From Crossaster papposus (Eukaryota > Echinodermata > Asteroidea > Velatida > Solasteridae), in the NCBI GenBank assembly GCA_037893245.1, contig JBAIAA010000029.1, forward strand, positions 558,001 to 622,000: a stretch of DNA of 64,000 nt, given 5' to 3'. Numbering within the stretch: the first letter of the stretch is position 1; every line of letters starts with the position of its first letter. The notes below the pieces were generated by a model, which saw only the letters and a list, made by a program, of their open reading frames with translations, made no database searches and was not told the DNA's origin. Below are positions 42,957 through 54,099 of this stretch, one piece after another. The translations under genes and the position numbers were made by a program.

Positions 42957-44139
42957 AAAAAGTAAAAAATAATAATAACAATCAAGAAGATTTTGTTACC
43001 ATAGCAAGTGCACACTTTTTCAGACATGGGCTAAAAAAAAGATTTGATTAGTTCAAAATTATATTATCCATAAGCCTTAGAATTAAAGTGATTTGGAGGT
43101 TTCGATGGAGAATGTAATGCAGTTATAAGCTGTGTCCACATTGAATTTTTCCTTCGGAAAATCCTACGGAGACTGTTGTCAATTTAACAAAATAAAATCC
43201 AGTGCGGACAGCCGGTAAGCTTGTTATATTGTCAAGTGTCGATTGTGGGTTTTACCCTCCGAAGCAGTAAGTTCTAAAGAACAAAGCATGTAGCGGAAGA
43301 GTTTACGTCGTATGTTTTACGTCGCTGAAAAGTCCAGTGCAGACAAAGTCCATGAACATGCAGTGTAAAATCTACACTTTGATCATGTGCTTTCCGTCTA
43401 GAGGTCAATGCATGACCTCTACAATTTCGCGCGCTAGCATAGTGTAACGGAAAAAGGGTCTGGTGCATAAACTCTTGATGAACCCATAGGGCCACGGTGG
43501 CTGGGCAAGTAAATAGGTAGGGTCTGATGGCTATCGGATGTTTGGGAAACTCCTTATAGCGAGTACAATAGAGCCTTGTGGGTTGGTACTGGAAGTTTAG
43601 AAACACAGGGGAGCCAAGCGCAACGGAATCGTATAGCATAAGATAAGAGTAGCTGTCGGTGGTCTGACAGGGTGTTGTGAGTTGTATAAATGAGGTGTAT
43701 GAAATCTGGCATTATTCTTAAAGACTAACTTAGCAACTTGAAAAGGGGAAAACAGAGTTGTTTTGGAACACTTTTTGATGCATGACAGCAGACACTAGGC
43801 AGATCACCGAAGGGGACTAATTATGTTTAGAAAGGGTTTGTAAATAAAAGGGTTTCATGAAAATACATAGTAGCCAGTTTAAGTTAGTTATGAAACATAA
43901 TAGAAGACTAAACAGGAGTTATTGCGTATAAAATACAGAGCACAAGGGGGAAAAGGGGCAGTTGTTCGATATTCATCGATGGAAGTGGTTCTGATAGAGT
44001 GCAGATTTAGTTTGTGATCAAGTTGTATCATATAAGTCTATGTACTTGGGAAGCCGATGGTGTACACGGGATCTAGGACGCGGGAGCACAAGTGCTGGGA
44101 TTATGTAAGTAGCACTACGTAGATGTAGGGTAGTCCACA
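42957..44139. other. Interval between TRIM C and piggyBac, possibly LTR-derived
   Basis: No exon recognised. The DNA just left of the piggyBac target belongs to whatever the element landed in. To the right the LTR-like sequence starts directly, so part of 43.2-44.1 kb may be the 5' portion of the same LTR. I cannot place its left end. Confidence 0.35.
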
Positions 44140-44690
44140 TTAACCCTTTCACTCCCAGCCACTATGCAAGAGATTACCCTTGTTTACCACAGCAATTAGG
44201 AGCTCAGTGTGACTCTAGCCCCATTGGTTTTTGAGCAATTTCATTGAAGTGCGCCCTCAACACACTGTTTACATGCATACTGTACATATACACTTGCTGA
44301 GATATTTGTATGTAAAACTGATTGCAAAAATAAGTGTACAAGGAAAACAAATTGTGTGCATCTATTTATTTTGTAAGTGTAAAAGCACAATAATGAAATA
44401 ATTAGATACGTATTTACACTCGGGGGGGAAAAGTAATACAAACGGGTAATAATTCAGAACATGTGATACATACGGCACATGTTTCAGATTTTGTTTACAT
44501 GTGGAAAAACAATAACTTGTATGAGAATTTTTGTTTTTAATTCCTTTGTTATTTTCTTGAAAATGAACCATTTACTTGTATTCGGTGCATACACATGCAT
44601 CAAAAGCCATTATAAAAACAATTTGCCTGGGAACAAACTATTTACTTGTACATGTATTTACTGTACAGACATACATCATAAGTAATTATA

Positions 44691-44803
44691 CCCCCCCCCC
44701 CCCCCCCCCCCCCCCCCAAATCAATGTTGGTTTGGAGTGTAACCTGAAGTGCGTCCGACGCCACATTTTCTCAACATTGATTTGGGGGGGGGGGGGGGGG
44801 GGG
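44691..44803. repeat. Poly-C / poly-G inverted repeat hairpin
   Basis: A C-run of about 27 bases, then AAATCAATGTTGG, is mirrored 50 bp on by CAACATTGATTT and a G-run of about 20. It lies between the piggyBac left end and the transposase stop. It may be a minute nested MITE or a secondary-structure expansion. Confidence 0.85.
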
Positions 44804-44821
44804 CAAATACATGTAGTACAA

Positions 44822-46423
44822 TCAAGTGGTATGGTAATTCTCAAAGCAAGGAACTATGCACATAGGCTTCATACATTGCTTACATATAATCACCGTTTGT
44901 TTTCGCCGGCCTAATTTGCGGTTACTGCAAACAATGCAGTCGCGTTTCTTTCCATTGCGGTTTTTGCCAGGAAAGTGCTGTTGTCTTGCCAAATCAATAG
45001 GAATATGGTATCTCAACTGACTTGTTGCATTACGTTTCCAACCTAATAGCAAGCCTTGTACAATCCCTATACGAAAATCAAGGTTACTGACATTTTTGCT
45101 CCCTGCTGTGCTGTTAAATATTACTCTGCTATTGACAATACATATATTGAGAAGATGGTAAAAAACTCGTTTCCACCATTTCAAGCTTCTGTGGGTATGA
45201 TTGTAGTACTGAAAACACTGGTCTGCTAAATCTGTGCCTCCCATATTTAAATTGTAAGATGAAATACATTCGGGCTTCATAACTTCACGAAATCCAGAAG
45301 TGCTCTTTTTACATCGAGTTTGTTTTTTTGACACTGCAGTGCTGCCGACATTAGTTAAAAATGTTACAGATTTTTTGTCTTGCCAAACCATGCACAATTG
45401 CCCATCTTTCACCAACAAGATTGGGTTGCTACCTTTCTTCATTTTATGATTTTTTGGATTTGCGACCTCGGGTATTCCCTTAGCAGTATATCGAGCAGTT
45501 CCGCAACATCCAAAGCCTTGTTCAGACAGTTTTGCTATCAGCGACGGACTTGTATAGTAATTATCACAGTATATGACGTGTCCCTTATTCTGAAGTGGTT
45601 TGACTAATTCTATAACCACTTTTCCAGGGACTGTCAGGTTTGGTGGATGGCAGTCTGATGACTCGGAATCTACATGTACCTTATCCTTTACAGTTTTTGT
45701 GTTGTCAGCACCTGTGTACAGTTCCCAATTGCACGTGTATCCGGATTTACTACAATTTAATGAAAATGCTTTCATCCCACGTTTTACTGGTTTGTTGGGC
45801 ATGTACTGAATAAAACTTAAGCGTCCCTTAAATTTCATCATACTCTCGTCTGGAGACAGATTCTGCGCAGGTTTATACAGGTTAAGAAACTTCGGGATAA
45901 TGACTTCTATCAAGGGCCGAACTTTGGAAAGTTTGTCTTGTTTAGCCGAGGATTCACGAGGAATTTGGTTATTAGAGATGTGGAGAAACCGAAGAATTGA
46001 ACTGAAACGATTTCTCGACATTACCGACGGATAAAAGGGAATTTTCAAAATTTCTGACGTTGACCAATACATCCTATATAGAGGCGATTTGTTTATGACC
46101 ATAGCAATGATAAGTGCTACAAATGCCATCATTTCGGGAACGTTGGTTGGGTACCAGGAGAACTGTTGTTCAGGATTTGAGTCTATTGTTTGCTGTACAT
46201 AGCGATTAGTCTCGTCGACGAGCAAATCCCACACGAGTTGGCAAAAATACAGCTTGAAGATTTCCACTGCCGAGAGTGTTCCGAAGTCGCCAGTTGGGCC
46301 AGGATTTCCAGTGAACTGCACAGTCCCACAATCGTAGTGGTCTCGTCGTTCCCAACCAGATCGGAAATTGGCTTTTCCGGTTCTTGATTTGGAAGAACTT
46401 GGATGGCCGTCATCTTGGGTAGG
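44822..46423 (-). CDS. piggyBac transposase, main exon
   Basis: An exon of about 530 codons after the acceptor TTTTGCAG/CCTACC. It holds the DDE_Tnp_1_7 domain with the piggyBac triad D197 (SPDESM), D292 (YCDNYY) and D403 (MGGTDLAD), numbered from the in-frame ATG at 46438. The C-terminal cysteine-rich zinc domain is complete (CIVCSN, CKQCMKPMC, CFENYH); in piggyBac it binds subterminal DNA. The length fits the family. It joins in phase to the acidic N-terminal exon at 46914-47045. The transposase excises precisely at TTAA. The catalytic exon has no visible lesion. Confidence 0.9.
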   Translation of the reverse strand, partial: PTQDDGHPSSSKSRTGKANFRSGWERRDHYDCGTVQFTGNPGPTGDFGTLSAVEIFKLYFCQLVWDLLVDETNRYVQQTIDSNPEQQFSWYPTNVPEMMAFVALIIAMVINKSPLYRMYWSTSEILKIPFYPSVMSRNRFSSILRFLHISNNQIPRESSAKQDKLSKVRPLIEVIIPKFLNLYKPAQNLSPDESMMKFKGRLSFIQYMPNKPVKRGMKAFSLNCSKSGYTCNWELYTGADNTKTVKDKVHVDSESSDCHPPNLTVPGKVVIELVKPLQNKGHVIYCDNYYTSPSLIAKLSEQGFGCCGTARYTAKGIPEVANPKNHKMKKGSNPILLVKDGQLCMVWQDKKSVTFLTNVGSTAVSKKQTRCKKSTSGFREVMKPECISSYNLNMGGTDLADQCFQYYNHTHRSLKWWKRVFYHLLNICIVNSRVIFNSTAGSKNVSNLDFRIGIVQGLLLGWKRNATSQLRYHIPIDLARQQHFPGKNRNGKKRDCIVCSNRKLGRRKQTVIICKQCMKPMCIVPCFENYHTT

Positions 46424-46913
46424 CTGCAAAAGAAGCAAGATAAAATTTGATTATCGGTCCTATATTTGTTAATGCTAATTTGCAGCACATGCCTAAAATG
46501 AATATTGCGCTGAGAAAAGAACGATCATGGTGGCCTCAATAGTCGTTGCAGATATGTCATGAATGTTAATGCCTGGTGTATGGTATTGACTGTGATTGGC
46601 ATAGTGAATCATCTTCTAAATTCTTGCCAAATATAATACATAATAATACGGAGTCTAAATACCAGGCCAAACGGCCTACGAAGCTATTCTTATTTGAGGT
46701 TTACAATACTACTACTGCATCTTTTTGGATGCAAAATTGCACGACAGGCTATACCATGTTTATGGGTGGAGGTAAATTTCTATAGGACTGTACTCTGTAT
46801 TCATTTGATGTACATGCACTGAGTGCCACTGTACATACATCAAATAAATACAGTTATACTCTAATTTCCGTTATACTCGAGGGCACCTACTCAAGCCTGT
46901 ATCATGCGCTTAC

Positions 46914-47045
46914 CTCTTGAAATTCTGCTGTGTTTTCGCAGAGCATGCTCTCGTCGTCCGAAGACTCTTCAGTGTCATCATCCGGAATCACTATCTGCTA
47001 AAATCTCAGCCAAAATGTCATCATTGGGGATTTGTTCCATTCCGA
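46914..47045 (-). pseudogene. piggyBac transposase N-terminal exon, one frameshift
   Basis: ATG at 47045 opens MEQIPNDDILAEILADSDS, then a +1 shift leads to DDDTEESSDDESML and ends at GAG/GTAAGC. Acidic N-termini of this kind are usual in piggyBac and PGBD proteins. The donor and the acceptor at 46424 agree in phase. The single-base shift would block the protein unless it is a sequencing error or translation starts later. Confidence 0.7.
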
Positions 47046-47399
47046 TTGCAAAAACACAGCGATACGTATAACCTACTTCGACCGCAATGGATATGCATGG
47101 GACGCGACGCTATAATGTCGCGCGTCGCGTCAGTCACGTGATCGGTAGCTAACCTATTCACGTACACGTACATTCATGCCTGCATGCAATGCATATGGGA
47201 TGGCGCGCTAACTTCAAAAACTTTATTTCTGTCAGCAGAGGGCGCCAAACCAATAACTCTCAAGCAGTGTTTTCGCTGGTGAGATAAGTTGCCTTGGTCT
47301 CCAAGCTCATGGCAAATCGTGGGACTTTTTGTCGCCCACGGGTTCCAAGCATATCACAACAAAGGCTCTTTTTGGAGCCCGTGGGATTGAAAGGGTTAA

Positions 47400-47724
47400 T
47401 GGGACTACCGCGCTATAGTGGGGTACGTTACATGTACCTGGGGCCGATTAGGCTCATTATGTAATTTGTGTTTATTCTTGTATATAGGACCCAGTGGGGG
47501 AAGTAAGTGGAAGTGGAGACAATAAAGTAGATAGCTGTAATATCCTAGTCGAACTATAGATTTGCTTCTCTGGTGTGCCGTTTATCACGTGTTCCTTGTC
47601 CTCTTTGTAACGGGCGGTATATTTCCACCCAAACGGATCCGGTCCCTGGCCATAGCTGTGCGGCTTTTAGGGTCAGATAATACCGGTGGAGTCGGGGGTT
47701 TACCAACCGAGGGAAAACCGCTAC
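47400..47724 (+). mobile_element. LTR (3' part) of the gypsy-like element, copy 1
   Basis: It runs from the piggyBac TTAA to CTACA before the primer-binding site. It contains GTATATAGG, a possible TATA, and GACAATAAAG (about 47519) as polyadenylation signal. The left part of the LTR is separated by the piggyBac insertion. Copy 2 is 50092-50416 with two differences. No matching 3' LTR was found after pol. Confidence 0.55.
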
Positions 47725-47728
47725 AAAA

Positions 47729-47745
47729 TGGTGTCAGAAGTGGGA
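47729..47745 (+). other. Primer-binding site, tRNA-Leu type
   Basis: TGGTGTCAGAAGTGGGA starts four bases after the LTR-like CTACA. It is complementary to a 3' end of the TCCCACTTCTGACACCA type, as found in animal tRNA-Leu. The second copy is at 50421-50437. Confidence 0.7.
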
Positions 47746-47873
47746 TTGTTACACTGAGGAAAATTAGCGGAGGAACGATTCGGTACACATCCACACAGAG
47801 AAAGTAAGAAAACACCACTACTCGTAAAGTAGCTTTTTCTGAGTTTAGATAAACAAAATTCATAGAGATCATT

Positions 47874-49925
47874 ATGAAGCGGGCTGCACCACAGAGCGAG
47901 GGGCGGCAGACAAAAACACAAAACTGGGTAGCTAGGCACTATCGACAGAAAGGTTTCGCCGATAGTGGTTTTCAGAGCACTCCACTTACTTCCGATACCA
48001 GGGGACCTTACGGTCAGGGGGCATGGGCGCCATGGGCGCCGCCTCCGGCCACGGAACTGGCCGGAATGGGACTCGTAGGGAACGAGGCCCATAGTTACGG
48101 ACCGGTTGGGGCACCAGGAAAGGGTGAAAGAGGAATTCCTACTTCGAAGTCACTACCTATTTTTTGGTCTTCGGTGGGAAGGGGGGAATTAGGGAAAACT
48201 CTAAGGTCCCGAAGTGATGCCAAGGGGAATTCGCCGGGTGCTGGACCAATGGAGGATGAGGACACTGCGCTGGGCGGTGCCATCCTCACGAGTGGCCAGT
48301 ATGGTAAGGAAATTCCTGAGGCAGATAGCATTAGCGAAGGGACGACCTCGTGCGAGTCTTTTGTAGGCCAAAAAGGGGGGTTGGGGGAGTCACCCTCCGG
48401 ATTGGGTCTAGCGGCCTGTGGAATTGCACCCGAAGGGGTACATACTACGGGCTATGCGAGGGGCCGGAGTGAGGAGGCTCAGGGTAGTAACGCGCATGGG
48501 GAAAGAATAAAAGCCGAGGCATGGGAGTCTATGGTGAGCCGGGCCATGGAGGAATTGGCTGTAAAGGCAGACAGACTAAATGCTTTTGATATTGCTGTAC
48601 ATTTGCCTGCAAAGGACGAAATGTACCGGCCGTCTCCTCATGAGGAGCCTCCTCAAGATGAGGAGAAGGGAGAGAACTGCCCTCGTTGGGACCCCCAAGA
48701 AGGGTCCTTGCGTGGACGCGGATTTACCTCCGGTTGGCCAAACCAAGGGGTGCGGGGGCATGCCATGGCCAGCCAGGGACCATGGGAAGAGCCACCAGCT
48801 CCTTTTGAGGAGCCACCTCGTGAGGAGAGGTGGAGGAGGCGCAGCCCTTCTCGGGGTTTTTCTCGGGGGCCCTCACGAGGGCCATGGTTGACTTCTGGTT
48901 GGCTTGAACCCAAGGTACGGGGACACTCCCCGGCGGGTTACAAGTCACGTGAGGAGCTAGGGTACTCGGGAGGAGTAGGCAGTGGGAAAGAGGACTGTGT
49001 ACGACCTCAGGAAGTGAGTTTCGCAACCACTAGGCCATCAAGGGGGATTGATGTCGTGAGGGGCTCCTCACGAGGAGCCGGCGAGGAGCGACCGAGGCCG
49101 GTCGCTGTGGGACCGTGGCCCCTCGTGAGGGACCGACGTTTCCATGGGGAAGAAGAGTGTGCGGAAAGGTTTAAGGGCTCCTCACGGCGGCCACACATTG
49201 TACCAGACCGGTACGATGGGAAAGCGTCTTGGGATGAGTATACCAGCAACACTTTGAAGCATGCTGCGAGATAAATGAGTGGACGGGCGAGCAAGCCCTC
49301 CGGTATCTTAAGGCAAGTCTACAAGGCAATGCGCTGAAGGTTCTTGGCAGTTGCCATGGTGAACCACACCAAGACTATAGGGAGCTGTTAGGTTTGCTGG
49401 GTCGCAGGTTTGGGCCGGGGCATCAAGCCGAAAATTACCTAATGGAACTTAAAGTTCGCCGACAAAAACAAAAAGAAACGCTGCAAGAGTTAGGGCAGGC
49501 AATTAGGGACTTGGCGTACAAGGCCTACCCAGATATCCCTCGGGACAGCCGAGACCGGCTGGCCAAGAACCACTTCGCGGATGCAATTGAAAATCAGAGC
49601 ATCCGGGAAGGCATGTTTAGGGCAAAGCCCAGAAGTCTTGATGAAGCAATTCGCGCAGCGTTAGAAACAGAGAATTTTGAAATGATTGAGGCACGGCGTA
49701 GCAGGCCACCGAGAGTGGAGAAGTTTGCGCGCGTCTTAGAAGGCGACACTGAAACCCGCATTGCGAAACTAGAACAACTCTTGAACCAGCAGGCTCAACA
49801 GCTCGGAAAAATAATAGGGGCACTTGCTCAAAATGCTCCGAGTAGAGCCGCTGGCTTTTCCCCTAGAGAGGGAGAGCAGAAAACACTGATTGGAGTTTTG
49901 CTATAACTGCAAAGAACCAGGTCAC
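47874..49925 (+). pseudogene. gag region of the gypsy-like element, copy 1 (truncated)
   Basis: An open frame of 466 codons, rich in Gly, Pro, Arg and Glu, starts MKRAAPQSEG and stops at 49272-49274. A -1/+2 shift near 49255 separates it from the conserved capsid-like part (EQALRYLKASLQGNALKVLG, then LMELKVRRQKQKETLQELGQ), open to 49906. The CCHC zinc knuckle begins in another frame (CYNCKEPGH) and is cut at 49925, where antisense piggyBac sequence follows. It cannot give a complete Gag. Confidence 0.8.
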
Positions 49926-50091
49926 AAATGCCATCATTTCGGGAACGTTGGTTGGGTACCAGGAGAACTGTTGTTCAGGATTTGAGTCTATTGTTTGCTG
50001 TACATAGCGATTAGTCTCGTCGACGAGCAAATCCCACACGAGTTGGCAAAAATACAGCTCTTTTTGGAGCCCGTGGGATTGAAAGGGTTAA
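49926..50091 (-). repeat. Chimeric junction: internally deleted piggyBac remnant
   Basis: 49926-50054 equals piggyBac 46127-46254. It is joined at a shared GCT to piggyBac 47368-47399, ending in TTAA. It connects gag copy 1 to LTR copy 2. Confidence 0.9.
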
Positions 50092-50416
50092 TGGGACTAC
50101 CGCGCTATAGTGGGGTACGTTACATGTACCTAGGGCCGATTAGGCTCATTATGTAATTTGTGTTTATTCTTGTATATAGGACCCGGTGGGGGAAGTAAGT
50201 GGAAGTGGAGACAATAAAGTAGATAGCTGTAATATCCTAGTCGAACTATAGATTTGCTTCTCTGGTGTGCCGTTTATCACGTGTTCCTTGTCCTCTTTGT
50301 AACGGGCGGTATATTTCCACCCAAACGGATCCGGTCCCTGGCCATAGCTGTGCGGCTTTTAGGGTCAGATAATACCGGTGGAGTCGGGGGTTTACCAACC
50401 GAGGGAAAACCGCTAC
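50092..50416 (+). mobile_element. LTR (3' part), copy 2
   Basis: The duplicate of 47400-47724 at an offset of 2692 bp, with two base differences (CTAGGGCC and ACCCGGTG). Confidence 0.6.
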
Positions 50417-50565
50417 AAAATGGTGTCAGAAGTGGGATTGTTACACTGAGGAAAATTAGCGGAGGAACGATTCGGTACACATCCACACAGAGAAAGTAAG
50501 AAAACACCACTACTCGTAAAGTAGCTTTTTCTGAGTTTAGATAAACAAAATTCATAGAGATCATT

Positions 50566-52660
50566 ATGAAGCGGGCTGCACCACAGAGCGAGGGGCGGCA
50601 GACAAAAACACAAAACTGGGTAGCTAGGCACTATCGACAGAAAGGTTTCGCCGATAGTGGTTTTCAGAGCACTCCACTTACTTCCGATACCAGGGGACCT
50701 TACGGTCAGGGGGCATGGGCGCCATGGGCGCCGCCTCCGGCCACGGAACTGGCCGGAATGGGACTCGTAGGGAACGAGGCCCATAGTTACGGACCGGTTG
50801 GGGCACCAGGAAAGGGTGAAAGAGGAATTCCTACTTCGAAGTCACTACCTATTTTTTGGTCTTCGATGGGAAGGGGGGAATTAGGGAAAACTCTAAGGTC
50901 CCGAAGTGATGCCAAGGGGAATTCGCCGGGTGCTGGACCAATGGAGGATGAGGACACTGCGCTGGGCGGTGCCATCCTCACGAGTGGCCAGTATGGTAAG
51001 GAAATTCCTGAGGCAGATAGCATTAGCGAAGGGACGACCTCGTGCGAGTCTTTTGTAGGCCAAAAAGGGGGGTTGGGGGAGTCACCCTCCGGATTGGGTC
51101 TAGCGGCCTGTGGAATTGCACCCGAAGGGGTACATACTACGGGCTATGCGAGGGGCCGGAGTGAGGAGGCTCAGGGTAGTAACGCGCATGGGGAAAGAAT
51201 AAAAGCCGAGGCATGGGAGTCTATGGTGAGCCGGGCCATGGAGGAATTGGCTGTAAAGGCAGACAGACTAAATGCTTTTGATATTGCTGTACATTTGCCT
51301 GCAAAGGACGAAATGTACCGGCCGTCTCCTCATGAGGAGCCTCCTCAAGATGAGGAGAAGGGAGAGAACTGCCCTCGTTGGGACCCCCAAGAAGGGTCCT
51401 TGCGTGGACGCGGATTTACCTCCGGTTGGCCAAACCAAGGGGTGCGGGGGCATGCCATGGCCAGCCAGGGACCATGGGAAGAGCCACCAGCTCCTTTTGA
51501 GGAGCCACCTCGTGAGGAGAGGTGGAGGAGGCGCAGCCCTTCTCGGGGTTTTTCTCGGGGGCCCTCACGAGGGCCATGGTTGACTTCTGGTTGGCTTGAA
51601 CCCAAGGTACGGGGACACTCCCCGGCGGGTTACAAGTCACGTGAGGAGCTAGGGTACTCGGGAGGAGTAGGCAGTGGGAAAGAGGACTGTGTACGACCTC
51701 AGGAAGTGAGTTTCGCAACCACTAGGCCATCAAGGGGGATTGATGTCGTGAGGGGCTCCTCACGAGGAGCCGGCGAGGAGCGACCGAGGCCGGTCGCTGT
51801 GGGACCGTGGCCCCTCGTGAGGGACCGACGTTTCCATGGGGAAGAAGAGTGTGCGGAAAGGTTTAAGGGCTCCTCACGGCGGCCACACATTGTACCAGAC
51901 CGGTACGATGGGAAAGCGTCTTGGGATGAGTATACCAGCAACACTTTGAAGCATGCTGCGAGATAAATGAGTGGACGGGCGAGCAAGCCCTCCGGTATCT
52001 TAAGGCAAGTCTACAAGGCAATGCGCTGAAGGTTCTTGGCAGTTGCCATGGTGAACCACACCAAGACTATAGGGAGCTGTTAGGTTTGCTGGGTCGCAGG
52101 TTTGGGCCGGGGCATCAAGCCGAAAATTACCTAATGGAACTTAAAGTTCGCCGACAAAAACAAAAAGAAACGCTGCAAGAGTTAGGGCAGGCAATTAGGG
52201 ACTTGGCGTACAAGGCCTACCCAGATATCCCTCGGGACAGCCGAGACCGGCTGGCCAAGAACCACTTCGCGGATGCAATTGAAAATCAGAGCATCCGGGA
52301 AGGCATGTTTAGGGCAAAGCCCAGAAGTCTTGATGAAGCAATTCGCGCAGCGTTAGAAACAGAGAATTTTGAAATGATTGAGGCACGGCGTAGCAGGCCA
52401 CCGAGAGTGGAGAAGTTTGCGCGCGTCTTAGAAGGCGACACTGAAACCCGCATTGCGAAACTAGAACAACTCTTGAACCAGCAGGCTCAACAGCTCGGAA
52501 AAATAATAGGGGCACTTGCTCAAAATGCTCCGAGTAGAGCCGCTGGCTTTTCCCCTAGAGAGGGAGAGCAGAAAACACTGATTGGAGTTTTGCTATAACT
52601 GCAAAGAACCAGGTCACTTTAAGAGAGACTGTCCGAAACCCAAGAAAAAGGGGCCGCAGT
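50566..52660 (+). pseudogene. gag region of the gypsy-like element, copy 2
   Basis: Almost identical to copy 1 (one replacement, Val to Met at 50867), with the same frame break near 51947. Here the zinc knuckle is complete (CYNCKEPGHFKRDC, about 52594-52635) though in another frame than the capsid part. Sequence continues into the protease. The shared frame break means the element was already defective before the tandem duplication. Confidence 0.8.
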
Positions 52661-52749
52661 GGCCGGGAAACATCAACCAGCTGACCCAGAGGCCCGAGGG
52701 AAGGCTGCGCAGTCAGGGCCTTCAGGGCGCGATAGCGAAACCACCGGCG

Positions 52750-52898
52750 GACAAGTAATATACTTGCCGACGGTGATGGGCCCACGACTTGGAATGTTTG
52801 TGGTGGGCGTGGTAAGGTTAGTGGAGCTGCGAATGTTAATTAACACAGGGGCAACAGACACTATACTCAATACATCCATTTATCACCAAATACCGGTA
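52750..52898 (+). pseudogene. Retroelement protease, N-terminal part, active-site Asp lost
   Basis: The flap-less aspartic protease start reads VELRMLINTGATDTILNT. The catalytic DTGA triad of the family is NTGA; the Asn codon AAC is at 52842-52844. It is cut after the codons for IP by a 3.9-kb DNA transposon and resumes at 56786. Function is not expected. Confidence 0.75.
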
Positions 52899-53213
52899 TA
52901 GGCCGCAGGATGATCTCACAAATTCGTTGATTTTGTGACCCCCCTCAAGAAGCTATTACATTTTGGGCTTAAAATTCGTGTAAATTCCGTCTTTCATCAC
53001 CCTAAAACTCGCCAAGCCTAAAACATTCGCATTATCAAGTAATAGTAAATTTGAGTTGGAAAAATACTCAAGAAATAAAGCCATGATTTTCACGAACCAT
53101 GTAAAGATAAATCGATGACTTTTACTGCTAACCAATCACAACGAGTTTCTCATGCAACGTTGACCAATGTCACGACTTGTTACAGCGGAGTCGGTGCGAT
53201 CACGTTGTGCAAG

Positions 53214-53400
53214 ATGGCGTCTTCATCGGACGCGAATTTAGCTAAAGATGAAGCCGGCGACGAAAGTCCTTTGTATTGCTGTATGCACACAACTTATGCC
53301 AAATCTAAAGTAATACAATTTAGCGTGAAGAGCTAGGCTAAATTCAGAGAGTGTTGTTGTGCGCGATGACAAAGCTTTAAATTGCCCCAAACTGCCAAAA
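53214..53400 (+). pseudogene. Unidentified exon, probable transposon gene start
   Basis: ATG at 53214 opens MASSSDANLAKDEAGDESPL, then YCCMHTTYAKSKVIQFSVKS, a stop, and AKFRECCCAR in the same frame. The pattern resembles the N-terminus of large uncharacterised proteins common in corals and echinoderms. I do not recognise a domain. The stop suggests decay. Confidence 0.35.
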
Positions 53401-53644
53401 AGCTACGTTGTCGTTCATTGATAGACCACGCACGAGGGTGTTCGGCATCGGCAAGCCGGGTAAGCAGAGGCCAAGCCGTGCCTCTTGGAAGTGAAGACGC
53501 CAGCCACCCCATTGCTCTTTCAAGTGCTTTCCAGGACCGTGGACGTACCCAGAGAAGGTAGGATTTGGTATATTGTGGCTAGGACAGCCATGGAGGAATG
53601 GGACAATATGGCAAAAATTCGGTTAATTTATTGTTAATGTTATG

Positions 53645-54099
53645 GGGGGTCAGACAAGTCGACCGTTGAGACAACTCGACTCGGGACAAGTCGACCATTG
53701 AGACAACTCGCCCGTTGAGACAACTCGACCGTTGAGACAACTCGCCCGTATGTCTGATAAATGGAAAGACAAGTCGACCGTTGAGACAAGTCGACTCGCA
53801 TGCTTTTGGGATAGTAGTAGCGGGGATTTTGACGGCGGCTGATCGCCGTTTCGGAGTTATGTTGTTTTTTTCGGGCCGGGTTGTGATATACATGTAAGGC
53901 TGGGGGTTGCGTTAATATTATTTCATAATTTTTATATTTGTCCCGAGTCGAGTTGTCTCAACGGTCGACTTGTCTCGAGTCTAGTTGTCTCACAAAGGTC
54001 GAGTTGTCTCAACGGGCGAGTTGTCTCAACGGGCGAGTTGTCTCAACGGTCGACTTGTCCCGAGTCGAGTTGTCTCAACGGTCGACTTGTCTGACATCC
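53645..54099. mobile_element. 455-bp MITE with internal 17-bp repeats and 9-bp duplication
   Basis: Ends GGGGGTCAGACAAGTCGACC and, inverted, GGATGTCAGACAAGTCGACC are followed by tandem units GAGACAACTCGACCGTT on the left and their complements on the right. AATGTTATG is at 53636-53644 and 54100-54108. The centre (53800-53935) is unrelated. It is nested in the 3.9-kb transposon. Confidence 0.85.

Larger units (their letters stand above)
44140..47399 (-). mobile_element. Complete piggyBac element
   Basis: TTAA at 44140-44143 and 47396-47399 bound inverted ends CCCTTTCACTCCCA and, on the other side, the complement of CCCTTTCAATCCCA. The 3.26-kb element carries one transposase gene on the minus strand with one intron, and a small C-run/G-run hairpin at 44691. 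Both termini and the catalytic exon look intact. Confidence 0.9.

Noticed and set aside
47874-49274. Host gene for a Gly/Pro/Arg-rich protein
   Set aside because: Position after LTR and primer-binding site and before capsid-like and zinc-knuckle parts marks it as gag.
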